The position numbers and the translations under genes are program-made. 64,000 bases of DNA from Aureliella helgolandensis (GTDB lineage Bacteria > Planctomycetota > Planctomycetia > Pirellulales > Pirellulaceae): the NCBI RefSeq assembly GCF_007752135.1, contig NZ_CP036298.1:1364001-1428000 (forward strand), written 5' to 3'. The notes beneath the pieces were generated by a model. The model was not told the DNA's origin, did no database searches, and worked only from the letters and a program-made list of their open reading frames with translations. This document shows positions 63,915-64,000 of this stretch, in pieces. Numbering within the stretch: the stretch's first letter is position 1; each line of letters begins with the position of its first letter.

Positions 63915-64000
63915 CAATCCTAACTGCAGCCCACGATCGATCCTCCTAAGCCTTTCAGCACGCCCTGGTCATCAACAACCCCCCGTAGCATGGTCCCCTG

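Overview
This 64 kb window looks like core chromosome of a planctomycete, most likely a Pirellulaceae (Rhodopirellula/Pirellula-like) bacterium. The marker families are a DUF1559 pilin-like protein, a DUF1549/DUF1553 plus DUF1501 pair, a very large PA14/multi-CXXCH cytochrome protein, several terpenoid-cyclase-fold proteins, many lipoproteins, and an EF-Tu with an unusual switch I. Base composition is moderate to high GC with long non-coding gaps. I found no rRNA, IS element, prophage, integrase or CRISPR array. All assignments are from reading the sequence and translations; no database was searched.

Layout. 1-1.6 kb: the tail of an unidentified gene, a cold-shock protein with a terminator, then about 0.9 kb of non-coding DNA with four copies of a short palindromic element and a 14-bp minisatellite. 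1.6-7.8 kb: the translation block tRNA-Thr(TGT), tRNA-Tyr(GTA), tRNA-Gly(TCC), tRNA-Thr(GGT), tuf, tRNA-Trp, secE, nusG, rplK, rplA, rplJ, rplL, ending at a strong terminator. rpoBC does not follow; a Ppx/GppA phosphatase does. 9.6-12.9 kb (minus): LemA-like protein, prenyltransferase-like protein, YbgC-type thioesterase, ribosomal S18 and a lipoprotein. 13-22.8 kb (plus): tRNA-dihydrouridine synthase, a Gly-rich secreted protein, a Gfo/Idh/MocA oxidoreductase and the giant cytochrome protein. 22.9-26.4 kb (minus): two paralogues with a TonB-like membrane anchor and a terpenoid-cyclase-like domain. 26.7-31.9 kb (plus): a 34-residue basic peptide, a FabZ-like dehydratase, a small membrane protein, a diacylglycerol-kinase-family protein, kdsA and a transglutaminase-like/TPR lipoprotein. 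32-40 kb (minus): mscL, rho-ribH and the DUF1553/DUF1501 pair. 40-46 kb: a second 14-bp minisatellite, a COG3014-LpoB-like lipoprotein pair, hisH and another lipoprotein. 46-54 kb: a ComEA-like protein overlapping uvrB, a 1341-residue kinase/P-loop/FGE-like fusion and a Cys-rich secreted protein. 54-64 kb: a pseudouridine synthase, an inositol-monophosphatase-family enzyme, an M28 peptidase, small acidic and membrane proteins, a DUF1559 protein, a lipoprotein and a TPR protein.

How the genes relate. The first 8 kb is a translation/transcription housekeeping block. Much of the rest concerns the cell envelope: KdsA (Kdo, hence LPS), a lipid-kinase-family protein, a FabZ-like enzyme, LpoB/COG3014 (peptidoglycan synthase activation), MscL and many exported proteins. 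The most unusual items are the two TonB-anchor/terpenoid-cyclase-fold proteins, the kinase-ATPase-FGE fusion, the repeat families and the EF-Tu switch I.
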